Assembly: GCA_018675825.1 (NCBI GenBank)
Contig: JABGXK010000016.1
Span: forward strand, 1-5,057
From: Flavobacteriales bacterium
GTDB taxonomy: Bacteria; Bacteroidota; Bacteroidia; Flavobacteriales; BACL11
Direction: 5' to 3'
Length of the DNA: 5,057 nt
Shown here: piece by piece, positions 1-5,057 of the stretch
Numbering within the stretch: position 1 is the first letter of the stretch
Layout of the letters: the number at the start of each line of letters is the position of its first letter
The notes under the pieces: generated by a model
What the model was told of the DNA's origin: nothing
Databases searched by the model: none
What the model saw: only the letters and a program-made list of their open reading frames with translations
Position numbers and translations under genes: made by a program

Positions 1-904
1 ATTTATACATCAATAGCTTATAGAGGCTTACCATTGAATTTATATCTTCTTTATGTACTTTTTCATCAGGACTATGTACATTCGTCTCAGCTGCTCCTAT
101 AAAGCACCAATCAATAGGGTATGGGCTTTTTTGAATTTCATTTCCATCACTTCCTCCTGAATCTTCAACTTCAAGCTGATATTTAATTCCTGATTCTTTT
201 GTAATAGAGATTATTCTATTAATAAACTCTTTTCTTGGAATACCACTATCTCTCAATGAAATTACAACACCCTTGTTTTCCTGAATTCCTTTTGTTATCC
301 AAGTAATATCAGATATTAATGCATTATAGATATTAAATTTGTTAAATATAAAATTTGTTAAATATCCTACTGAACCTCCACCATGTTCTTCCCAAGAAGA
401 GAAAACTATTATTCCATTTTCTAAAGTTTCTGCAACTTTTAAAGCATTCCACACACCAAGTCTATTGTCTAAATAGCAAGATTGAATATGATTACTTGTA
501 TCTCTAAAATTTGGCTTAAAAGTTAAAGAAGTTCCTCTTTCAATAATTCTTTTAAAGTCAACAAAAAGTTTCTTATCTTTTTTAATTAGTTTTCCTTCGA
601 TTTGACCAATACTATCATTACCAACTAATAAAATATTTTCATCAGTTACTGGACCACCAATTTTAATAATTTCATTATTGTATTTAACTGTAAATCCAAT
701 ACTATCCATATGAGCATAAATTGCAGTTCTAGGAACTCCAAAACATAGAACAATACAATCTTGAAAACCTTTGCCATAATATAGAGTAGGTCTTGTTTTC
801 CACGTGTTCATATTTTTATTGATATAATTAATTATATATTTACTGATTTGGTTTTCTTCTCCTGAAGGAGCATGGATGCTACATAATTCTTTTAATATTT
901 TCAT
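1..904 (-). CDS. M42-family zinc aminopeptidase (FrvX/glutamyl aminopeptidase-like), 3' end cut by window edge
   Basis: Probable cytoplasmic dinuclear-metal aminopeptidase that trims N-terminal residues from peptides. The reading frame opens at ATG 904-902 and stays open for 301 codons to the left edge, where the last visible base starts a new codon, so the stop is not seen. The M42 metal and catalytic set is present in order: H65 and D67 in AHMDSIG, bridging D146 in YLDNRLG, E172/E173 in WEEHGGG, D199 in SDITW, and H277 in NVHSPDE. The GGSDGN segment (250-255) also fits. There is no signal peptide. The interval between H65 and D146 is about 80 residues, shorter than I recall for archaeal TET enzymes (about 114), so the insertion domain is probably reduced. 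The last conserved His is already passed, so probably only a few residues are missing. The start overlaps the yigZ stop in an ATGA, which fixes it and implies translational coupling. Family is confident; substrate specificity is unknown. Confidence 0.88.
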   Translation of the reverse strand, partial: MKILKELCSIHAPSGEENQISKYIINYINKNMNTWKTRPTLYYGKGFQDCIVLCFGVPRTAIYAHMDSIGFTVKYNNEIIKIGGPVTDENILLVGNDSIGQIEGKLIKKDKKLFVDFKRIIERGTSLTFKPNFRDTSNHIQSCYLDNRLGVWNALKVAETLENGIIVFSSWEEHGGGSVGYLTNFIFNKFNIYNALISDITWITKGIQENKGVVISLRDSGIPRKEFINRIISITKESGIKYQLEVEDSGGSDGNEIQKSPYPIDWCFIGAAETNVHSPDEKVHKEDINSMVSLYKLLMYK

Positions 905-1518
905 TTAATTATTTTTATAAATTCTACATTTATTTTGTGATTGTCAAGAAATATCTTTTTTAATATATCAGCCTTATTAATAGATATTGAATATGTAATT
1001 TCTGAATTAATATTATTTTCCTGAGAAATTATTTTTGCATCATATTTTTTAATATTTTTCATTATAAAATCTATGTCATTATAATTATATTTTACAGTAT
1101 AAATTTCCTTTATTTCTAGAGAAATTATTTTATTGTTCTTTATAGAGTTATAAGCAGCATTTTTATATGATCTAATTAAACCACTAATGCCTAGCTTGAT
1201 TCCACCAAAATACCTAACAACAATTATTAATGTATTTGTGAGGTTATTTGAATTAATTTGTCCTAAAATTGGTCTGCCTGCTGTGCTACTTGGCTCACCA
1301 TCATCATTTACCTTTATAACTGATTTATCTGGATTCAGTATATAAGCATAACAAAAATGTCTGGCGCCATGCTCCTTTTTTTTGACTTGATTTAAATAAT
1401 AATTAATTTCATTTTTATCTTTGACAATGAATGCATAGGATATAAATTTAGACCCTTTTTCTTTATAAATCCCAGTAGAGGGTTTTTTTAATTGATTATA
1501 TGAATTGTCAAATAACAT
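901..1518 (-). CDS. yigZ: YigZ/IMPACT (UPF0029) family protein
   Basis: A 205-residue member of the YigZ/IMPACT family, close to the usual bacterial length of about 200. The N-terminal UPF0029 domain (about 15-125) carries the family signatures: EKGSKF (20-25), ARH (52-54), DDGEPSSTAGRPIL (72-85), VRYFGGIKLG (101-110) and GLIRSY (113-118). The C-terminal part (about 135-205) fits the small ferredoxin-like DUF1949 domain. The family is related to eukaryotic IMPACT, which acts in translational control; the bacterial role is unsettled, and nucleic-acid or ribosome-linked functions have been suggested. The start at 1518 lies 11 nt inside the upstream permease gene, and the end shares ATGA with the aminopeptidase gene, so it is an internal cistron. 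There is no Shine-Dalgarno sequence. The start fits because the conserved YKEKGSKF block follows about 18 residues later, as expected. An 8-A run on the coding strand (1383-1376) encodes lysines in the KKKEH segment; the frame continues through it. Confidence 0.95.
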   Translation of the reverse strand: MLFDNSYNQLKKPSTGIYKEKGSKFISYAFIVKDKNEINYYLNQVKKKEHGARHFCYAYILNPDKSVIKVNDDGEPSSTAGRPILGQINSNNLTNTLIIVVRYFGGIKLGISGLIRSYKNAAYNSIKNNKIISLEIKEIYTVKYNYNDIDFIMKNIKKYDAKIISQENNINSEITYSISINKADILKKIFLDNHKINVEFIKIIK

Positions 1519-2383
1519 TATAATAAATTACTAGTATTGATAACATAGAAATCAATATTCCAACAACATTCCTTCTAGTTAATATTTCTTTATAAATAAT
1601 TACCCCTACAAGAGTTGTTGAAACAACAACTCCAACACTATTTAGAGGTAGAATTAAGGATGTTTTATTTATGAATTCACTTGATTGCAATGCCTTTAAG
1701 AAATATAAAATAGAGTAGAAGTTAGGTATTCCGAATATTATCCCCCAAATTAAATTCTTAAGTTTTATACTAACTTTTCTAAATTTATATTGAAATGATA
1801 ATATTATTAGGCCAGTAATACTAGCACTAATAAAAAGCATTAAAAAGAATAACATAGTTTCATCCTTTTTAATATAGAATTTTGAATCATTGAGAATTAT
1901 ATCTACAAGTCCTTGTCCAAAGAAAATAATAGCTATTAGCCATATATATTTATTATTAAATTTAAATGAAGAATTATTTGTAGATGAAAAATAAATTCCA
2001 ATTAATACTAGCACTATACCAATTAATATAGAAAGTGAAAAAGATTCACCTTTATATAGAATTATTGATGCAATTACTGGAATTATAAAGGACATTTTAT
2101 TAATTACAGATGTGACGGTTATTCCAACTTTTTGGACGCACAAAGCGTATATATTAAAAATACTTATAAATAGTATGCCAATAAAGATTGAGTGATAAAT
2201 CCATTCTGATTCTATAATGTTTTTAATATTAATAGTGTCTTCAATAAAATAAAATGCTAGCAATGTTGATACTATATAATTAACTAGTAATGCTTGCAGA
2301 TTATTTATATTATATTTTTCAAATAACTTGAATAATATGACTAATATATTGAATAGGAATATTGATATTGCTAGATATATCAT
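1508..2383 (-). CDS. EamA/DMT-superfamily permease, ten transmembrane helices
   Basis: An inner-membrane transporter of the drug/metabolite transporter superfamily, 291 residues, the usual length for a two-repeat EamA protein. Ten hydrophobic segments can be read at roughly 1-20, 30-47, 61-82, 88-109, 115-133, 146-165, 176-196, 210-230, 239-263 and 271-289. The two halves repeat the five-helix plan. Each fourth helix ends in the short charged turn typical of the family: YKGES at about 110-114 and YKEIL at about 264-268. The substrate cannot be read from sequence; family members move amino acids, nucleotides, sugars or vitamins. The start codon overlaps the ribD stop (ATGA, 2383-2380), so it is probably made with RibD. 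Some DMT proteins (RibN) carry riboflavin, which makes a flavin-related substrate possible, but the position is equally explained by genome packing. It ends 11 nt inside yigZ. The codon 'use' (AT-rich, many Ile/Phe/Asn/Lys) matches its neighbours. Confidence 0.9.
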   Translation of the reverse strand: MIYLAISIFLFNILVILFKLFEKYNINNLQALLVNYIVSTLLAFYFIEDTINIKNIIESEWIYHSIFIGILFISIFNIYALCVQKVGITVTSVINKMSFIIPVIASIILYKGESFSLSILIGIVLVLIGIYFSSTNNSSFKFNNKYIWLIAIIFFGQGLVDIILNDSKFYIKKDETMLFFLMLFISASITGLIILSFQYKFRKVSIKLKNLIWGIIFGIPNFYSILYFLKALQSSEFINKTSLILPLNSVGVVVSTTLVGVIIYKEILTRRNVVGILISMLSILVIYYNVI

Positions 2384-3408
2384 TTGATATAAATATCTAG
2401 TAAATCATTATCAATACTTTTGGAAAGAATTTTTTTAATATCTGGTATAATAGGCGATTTAATTCCTTTTTTTAAGAGTTTTTTTGTTGTAAATACTCTT
2501 ACCTCATCATAAATATTTTTATCAATAAACTTATTTAAAGTATAAGCTCCACCTTCAACAATAATTGATGTTATATCCATATTATATAATTCATTTAGCA
2601 TCTCACTAATTAAATTTTTAAAATTAACTTTTAGATAATAATTTGTAGCTGAAGAAAGTGTTTTGATTTCATTAAAAATAATTGTCTTTGATTCGTTATT
2701 AAATACATTCATGTCTTTATTAAATGATAAATTTTTATCAATTATTATTCTAATTGGATTTTCCCCAGCTATTAATCTAACATCTAATGAGGGATTATCT
2801 AATATTACAGTATTAGTACCTACAAAAATTGAATCTTCTTCTGATCTCCATCTATGAACAATCATTCTTGATTGCTCAGAAGTCATCCAAAAAGGCTTAG
2901 TTTGATCAATAGGAGCAATAAAATTATCGGCACTTTTGGCCCATTTTAAAATTATATATGGTCTTTTTTTCTGTATAAATGTAAAAAAACGCTTATTTAG
3001 CTCAAGACATTCTTTTTCTAAAATTCCATATATTACTTTAATAGAATTTTCCTTTAGTTTTTTAATGCCATTTCCTGAAACTTTGGGATTTGGATCTAAA
3101 CATCCAACAACAACAGTTGGTATCTCTTCTTTAATTATTAGTTCTGAACAAGGAGGGGTTTTGCCAAAATGACAACACGGTTCTAAATTAACATATAGTG
3201 TTGATTTCTTCAGTAATGATATATCTTTAACGCTCTTAATTGCATTTACTTCAGCATGCTCCTTTCCGTATTTTTCATGAAATCCCTGTCCAATAATTTT
3301 ATTTTTATAAACTATAATAGAACCGACCATAGGGTTTGGTGAAACATTACCAATTCCAACTTTAGCTAATTCATTACATTTTCTAATAAAATACTCATGA
3401 TTTTTCAT
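2380..3408 (-). CDS. ribD: Bifunctional riboflavin biosynthesis protein RibD (deaminase/reductase)
   Basis: RibD carries out two consecutive steps of riboflavin synthesis in the cytoplasm: deamination of the diaminopyrimidine phosphate made from GTP, then NADPH-dependent reduction of the ribosyl side chain. The 342 residues match the family. The N-terminal deaminase domain (about 1-145) has SPNPMVG (23-29), HAE (H51 zinc ligand, E53 catalytic) and EPCCHFGKTPPC (76-87), with zinc ligands C78 and C87. The reductase domain (about 148-342) has LKWAKSAD (154-161), WMTSEQSR (174-181), VGTNTVILDNPSLDVR (196-211) and VEGGAYTLNKFI (284-295). The residue after SAD is Asn162, where Gly is more common. 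The start is fixed by homology: HEYFIRKCNELA is the normal family opening. It is the first gene of the leftward operon and overlaps the permease by 4 nt. Its leader is too short for an FMN riboswitch. A TAnnTTTG box lies only 4 nt upstream of the ATG. Confidence 0.97.
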   Translation of the reverse strand: MKNHEYFIRKCNELAKVGIGNVSPNPMVGSIIVYKNKIIGQGFHEKYGKEHAEVNAIKSVKDISLLKKSTLYVNLEPCCHFGKTPPCSELIIKEEIPTVVVGCLDPNPKVSGNGIKKLKENSIKVIYGILEKECLELNKRFFTFIQKKRPYIILKWAKSADNFIAPIDQTKPFWMTSEQSRMIVHRWRSEEDSIFVGTNTVILDNPSLDVRLIAGENPIRIIIDKNLSFNKDMNVFNNESKTIIFNEIKTLSSATNYYLKVNFKNLISEMLNELYNMDITSIIVEGGAYTLNKFIDKNIYDEVRVFTTKKLLKKGIKSPIIPDIKKILSKSIDNDLLDIYIK

Positions 3409-3415
3409 TATTCAA

Positions 3416-3427
3416 AAATAGCTATTT
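3416..3427. repeat. 12-bp perfect palindrome AAATAGCTATTT, possible operator
   Basis: The sequence equals its own reverse complement across all 12 bases and is centred between 3421 and 3422. It overlaps the first five bases of the ribD -7 box (3420-3416) and ends just before the prmC -7 box. A dimeric regulator bound here could affect both genes. Palindromes arise easily in AT-rich DNA, although this one has a GC centre. No regulator gene is in the window. The palindrome is seen; the operator role is a guess. Confidence 0.3.
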
Positions 3428-3428
3428 A

Positions 3429-3436
3429 TATATTTG
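3429..3436 (+). promoter_or_regulatory. Predicted prmC -7 promoter box TATATTTG
   Basis: An exact match to the Bacteroidota -7 element TAnnTTTG, ending 4 nt before the prmC ATG at 3441. The predicted transcription start falls on or beside that ATG. The expected -33 region (about 3403-3411) lies in the first ribD codons and has a T-run but no TTG, so the promoter is weaker by consensus than the ribD one on the other strand. Confidence 0.5.
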
Positions 3437-3440
3437 TACA

Positions 3441-4271
3441 ATGCAAATATTAGCTAATATAATTCCTTATTTTATTAGTCAAGTAGAAAATTTCTCTAGA
3501 AGAGAAAGGATTTCTTTTGCTTACTTATCTATTGAAAACGTTTTAGGTTTTAGTAAATCTGATTGTATTTTAAAAAATGACTTTAAGATTAATAAGAAGG
3601 ATATCAAATCATTAATAAATATTGTTAATCAACTTAAAAAAAATGTGCCTATTCAATATATTTTTGAAGAAACTATATTTTATAATCTAAAATTTAAACT
3701 TAATAAATCAACTTTAATACCAAGAAATGAAACAGAAGAATTAGTAAAATGGGTATTACAGTATAAGTTTAATTCATTATTTGATATTGGAACAGGCTCA
3801 GGCTGTATTCCAATAAGTATTGCAAAAAATAGTAACTCTATAATTTCAGCCTTAGATATTTCATTAGATGCTTTAGAAATAGCAAAAATTAATGCTATGT
3901 ATCACAATGTTAAGGTAGATTTTATTTGTGATGATATTTTCTCATATATACCTAAAAGAAAATATGATATAATAATTAGTAATCCTCCATATGTTCTTAA
4001 AAGTGAGAAAGTTTTTATGTCTAAACATGTTTTAGATCATGAGCCTCATTCTGCGTTATTTGTTGATGATTCTAACCCAATAATTTTTTATGAGCGAATT
4101 ATCAAATTATCTTCTGATTATTTAAATGATAATGGTATGTTATTTTTTGAAATTAATGAAAAGTATAGTGGAGATATTATTAAAATATTATCTAAATATA
4201 ATTTTGTTGATATAGAGTTGAAAAAAGATATAAATGATAGAGATAGAATGATAAAAGCTGTAATGAAATAG
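3441..4271 (+). CDS. prmC: Release factor glutamine N5-methyltransferase PrmC (HemK)
   Basis: PrmC uses S-adenosylmethionine to methylate the glutamine of the GGQ motif in peptide-chain release factors RF1 and RF2, which raises termination efficiency. At 276 residues it is the normal length. The N-terminal helical domain (about 1-75) ends in the family motif PIQYI (70-74). The Rossmann methyltransferase domain follows with IPRNETEELV (93-102), SAM-binding DIGTGSGCIPISIA (115-128), acidic D139 at the end of the second strand, and the catalytic substrate-glutamine motif NPPY (181-184). EPHSALF (201-207) and RDRMIKA (267-273) complete the pattern. The Asn96 in IPRNETE replaces a residue that is usually Pro. 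The start leaves a normal-length helical domain and lies 32 bp from the divergent ribD start. A TAnnTTTG box ends 4 nt before the ATG, so its mRNA may be leaderless. The next gene on the strand starts 31 nt after the stop. Confidence 0.97.
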   Translation: MQILANIIPYFISQVENFSRRERISFAYLSIENVLGFSKSDCILKNDFKINKKDIKSLINIVNQLKKNVPIQYIFEETIFYNLKFKLNKSTLIPRNETEELVKWVLQYKFNSLFDIGTGSGCIPISIAKNSNSIISALDISLDALEIAKINAMYHNVKVDFICDDIFSYIPKRKYDIIISNPPYVLKSEKVFMSKHVLDHEPHSALFVDDSNPIIFYERIIKLSSDYLNDNGMLFFEINEKYSGDIIKILSKYNFVDIELKKDINDRDRMIKAVMK

Positions 4272-4272
4272 T

Positions 4273-4280
4273 TACTTTTG
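4273..4280 (+). promoter_or_regulatory. Possible -7 promoter box TACTTTTG in the prmC downstream gap
   Basis: An exact TAnnTTTG match begins one base after the prmC stop and lies 22 nt before the next ATG. It would give a leader of roughly 18 nt. No TTG is visible at the matching upstream distance, and such octamers occur by chance in DNA this AT-rich, so it may be an internal promoter for the NTF2-like gene and ligA or nothing. The rest of the 31-nt gap (4272-4302) is A/T-rich, with no GC hairpin that would act as a terminator. Confidence 0.3.
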
Positions 4281-4302
4281 ATTTAAGTTTAATTTATTTA
4301 AA

Positions 4303-4761
4303 ATGATTACAAAAGAAGAAGTTATAAGAATCCAGAATAAATGGTCAAATGGATTACTTGACATTGTAAATCAACATCAGAATAATGATGATTATTTAAG
4401 ATGTGCTTCTAACTTTATTGATGATTTATATGATTATGAATCGGGAGAAGTATTGTTTAAACCTACTTTAGCTTCATCAATACAATTTAGAAACACTAAG
4501 GAAGGAGCCTTATCATATTTTGTTGGGAGAAATGATAAATTTTTAGAAGATACTGGCTTTGTTTTAAGAAATTGGACTAAAATAAGATGGGAGAATTATA
4601 ACATTAGAACTTTCAAAAATTTTGCTTTTGCCATGGGAAATTATTATTTTACTAATCATGATGGAGAACTGAAAGTTGAGTTTTCTTTTGTTTACAGAAA
4701 AGATATTAATAACAATTTAAGAATTATTCTTCATGACTCACATTTACCATATCAAAAATAA
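4303..4761 (+). CDS. NTF2/SnoaL-like fold protein of unknown function
   Basis: A 152-residue soluble protein with no signal peptide or membrane segment. The pattern is that of a cone-shaped NTF2-like domain: N-terminal helices (about 3-45, with IQNKW at 10-14), then LFKPT (51-55), FRNTKEGALSYFVG (62-75), and a run of curved beta strands including MGNYYF (111-116), VEFSFVYRKD (125-134) and LRIILHDSHLPY (139-150). I recall relatives in marine bacteria and algae described as SnoaL-like or CaMKII-association-domain-like, some mislabelled phosphoribosyl-AMP cyclohydrolase. The cysteine and metal motifs of real HisI are absent: the only Cys is C34. No reaction can be assigned; the conserved His/Ser near the C terminus and the acidic residues could line a ligand pocket. 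It lies 31 nt after prmC, and its TAA stop directly abuts the ligA ATG, so it is probably co-expressed with ligA. Confidence 0.8.
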   Translation: MITKEEVIRIQNKWSNGLLDIVNQHQNNDDYLRCASNFIDDLYDYESGEVLFKPTLASSIQFRNTKEGALSYFVGRNDKFLEDTGFVLRNWTKIRWENYNIRTFKNFAFAMGNYYFTNHDGELKVEFSFVYRKDINNNLRIILHDSHLPYQK

Positions 4762-5057
4762 ATGAATGATGAACAAAGAATAATTTCCTTAAGAAAGGAA
4801 CTAGAACGTCATAATCATTCTTATTATGTTCTTGATAAGCCAACTATTTCAGATTTTGAATTTGATAAATTATTATATGAGCTTCAAGAATTAGAAAATA
4901 AATTTCCTAAACTTTTTGATATTAATTCTCCAACACAAAGAGTAGGAGATGGACTAATTAGTAGTTTTGAAACTATTGATCACAAATATCCAATGCTTTC
5001 TCTTGGAAATACTTATTCTGAGGATGATTTATTTGATTTTGATAAAAGAATAAAAAA
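4762..5057 (+). CDS. ligA: NAD-dependent DNA ligase LigA, N-terminal part (3' end cut by window edge)
   Basis: LigA seals nicks in DNA during replication and repair, using NAD+ as the AMP donor. The first 98 codons are visible and the frame is open to the right edge; full proteins are about 660-700 residues. The visible part is domain Ia, the NAD/NMN-binding helical domain, and the start of the adenylation domain. Seen are YYVLD (21-25), ISDFEFD (29-35), LYELQELE (38-45), SPTQRVGDG (56-64) and HKYPMLSLGNTY (74-85). Y21, Y22, D31, F34 and D35 occupy the positions that bind NMN in E. coli LigA (Y22, H23, D32, Y35, D36), with conservative changes. The catalytic lysine motif KxDG lies beyond the window. 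The ATG follows the TAA of the preceding gene without a gap, and the residues after it match the normal LigA opening, so the start is secure. An out-of-frame ATG four bases on is not used. Confidence 0.96.
   Translation, partial: MNDEQRIISLRKELERHNHSYYVLDKPTISDFEFDKLLYELQELENKFPKLFDINSPTQRVGDGLISSFETIDHKYPMLSLGNTYSEDDLFDFDKRIK

Larger units (their letters stand above)
3409..3440. promoter_or_regulatory. 32-bp divergent intergenic region between ribD and prmC
   Basis: This is the whole space between two divergent start codons that are both supported by family alignment. It holds one TAnnTTTG box per strand, each 4 nt from its start codon, a 12-bp palindrome (3416-3427) and an 8-bp palindrome TTGTACAA that runs one base into the prmC ATG (3434-3441). 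There is no Shine-Dalgarno sequence for either gene, and there is no room for a riboswitch or a normal 5' leader. The two promoters must overlap each other's start codons and first coding bases. Confidence 0.8.
3413..3441 (-). promoter_or_regulatory. Predicted ribD promoter, Bacteroidota type (TTG-N18-TATTTTTG)
   Basis: On the minus strand the -7 box TATTTTTG occupies 3420-3413 and matches TAnnTTTG exactly. A TTG at 3441-3439 lies 18 nt upstream of it, within the spacing recalled for Flavobacterium promoters (TTG, 17-23 nt, TAnnTTTG). That TTG overlaps the A of the prmC start codon. Transcription should begin about 3-5 nt beyond the box, at or next to the A of the ribD ATG at 3408, which predicts a leaderless or nearly leaderless mRNA. 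The match is seen; activity is inferred. Confidence 0.6.

Noticed and set aside
335..365. A 15-bp exact direct repeat (AAATTTGTTAAATAT at 335-349 and 351-365), which looks like a 16-nt tandem duplication
   Set aside because: It lies inside the aminopeptidase gene. A recent 16-nt duplication would shift the frame, yet the conserved WEEHGGG and SDITW blocks on either side are in one frame at a plausible distance. It is best explained as two similar Asn/Phe/Lys-rich stretches of one helix in AT-rich codons.
1376..1383. An 8-A homopolymer on the coding strand of yigZ, a possible slippage or frameshift site
   Set aside because: The frame continues intact through family motifs on both sides, and Lys-Lys-Lys coded by AAA/AAG is ordinary in such a genome. 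No alternative frame product is evident.
2663..2857. A 64-codon plus-strand open frame inside ribD
   Set aside because: It lies wholly antisense to the conserved reductase domain of ribD, shows no recognisable motif, and is expected by chance in AT-rich coding DNA.
2936..3172. A 78-codon plus-strand open frame inside ribD
   Set aside because: It is antisense to the deaminase/reductase junction of ribD. Its apparent protein is only the reverse reading of conserved RibD motifs.
3409..3440. An FMN riboswitch upstream of ribD
   Set aside because: The gap is only 32 bp, far too short for the RFN element, and none of its conserved stems can be read.
4272..4302. A terminator between prmC and the NTF2-like gene
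   Set aside because: The 31 nt are almost entirely A/T and contain only weak AT dyads with no GC stem followed by a U-run, so read-through is more likely.
4303..4761. Phosphoribosyl-AMP cyclohydrolase (HisI) as the identity of this gene
   Set aside because: The conserved Cys and metal-binding motifs of HisI are missing and there are no histidine-synthesis neighbours. The strand and motif pattern fits an NTF2-like fold instead.

Overview
The window is a compact, very AT-rich piece of bacterial chromosome (about a quarter G+C by eye) that reads as Bacteroidota, most likely Flavobacteriia. Three things point there. RibD has the flavobacterial style of reductase motifs (KWAKSAD, HRWRSEEDSI, DNPSL). 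There are no Shine-Dalgarno sequences, and start codons sit in A-rich context. Promoter-like TAnnTTTG boxes, the Bacteroidota -7 element, lie just upstream of genes. The genetic code is standard, with TGA used as stop. The density and low G+C suggest a streamlined, possibly marine, lineage, but that is inference.

Layout. Two gene chains diverge from a 32-bp gap at 3409-3440. The leftward (minus) chain is ribD (2380-3408), a ten-helix EamA/DMT permease (1508-2383), a YigZ/IMPACT-family protein (901-1518) and an M42-type metallo-aminopeptidase (904 to the left edge, 3' end cut). All three junctions overlap, by 4, 11 and 4 nt, so the four genes almost certainly form one translationally linked operon. 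The rightward (plus) chain is prmC (3441-4271), a 31-nt gap, an NTF2/SnoaL-like protein of unknown function (4303-4761), and ligA, which begins on the next base and runs off the right edge. Only 63 nt of the window are non-coding, and no stretch over 300 nt lacks a gene.

Function. These are mostly housekeeping genes: riboflavin synthesis (RibD), release-factor methylation (PrmC), DNA ligation (LigA), peptide degradation (M42), plus a transporter and two poorly understood conserved proteins. They do not form one pathway, and grouping them looks like genome compaction rather than a dedicated system. I see no mobile element, CRISPR array, tRNA, rRNA, riboswitch or convincing terminator.

The observation most worth a second look is the divergent gap. 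Each start codon is preceded, at exactly 4 nt, by a perfect TAnnTTTG box on its own strand. If both boxes are active, transcription of ribD and of prmC would begin at or within a base or two of the start codon, giving two back-to-back leaderless mRNAs. A 12-bp perfect palindrome overlaps the ribD box. No new defence or accessory system is visible here.
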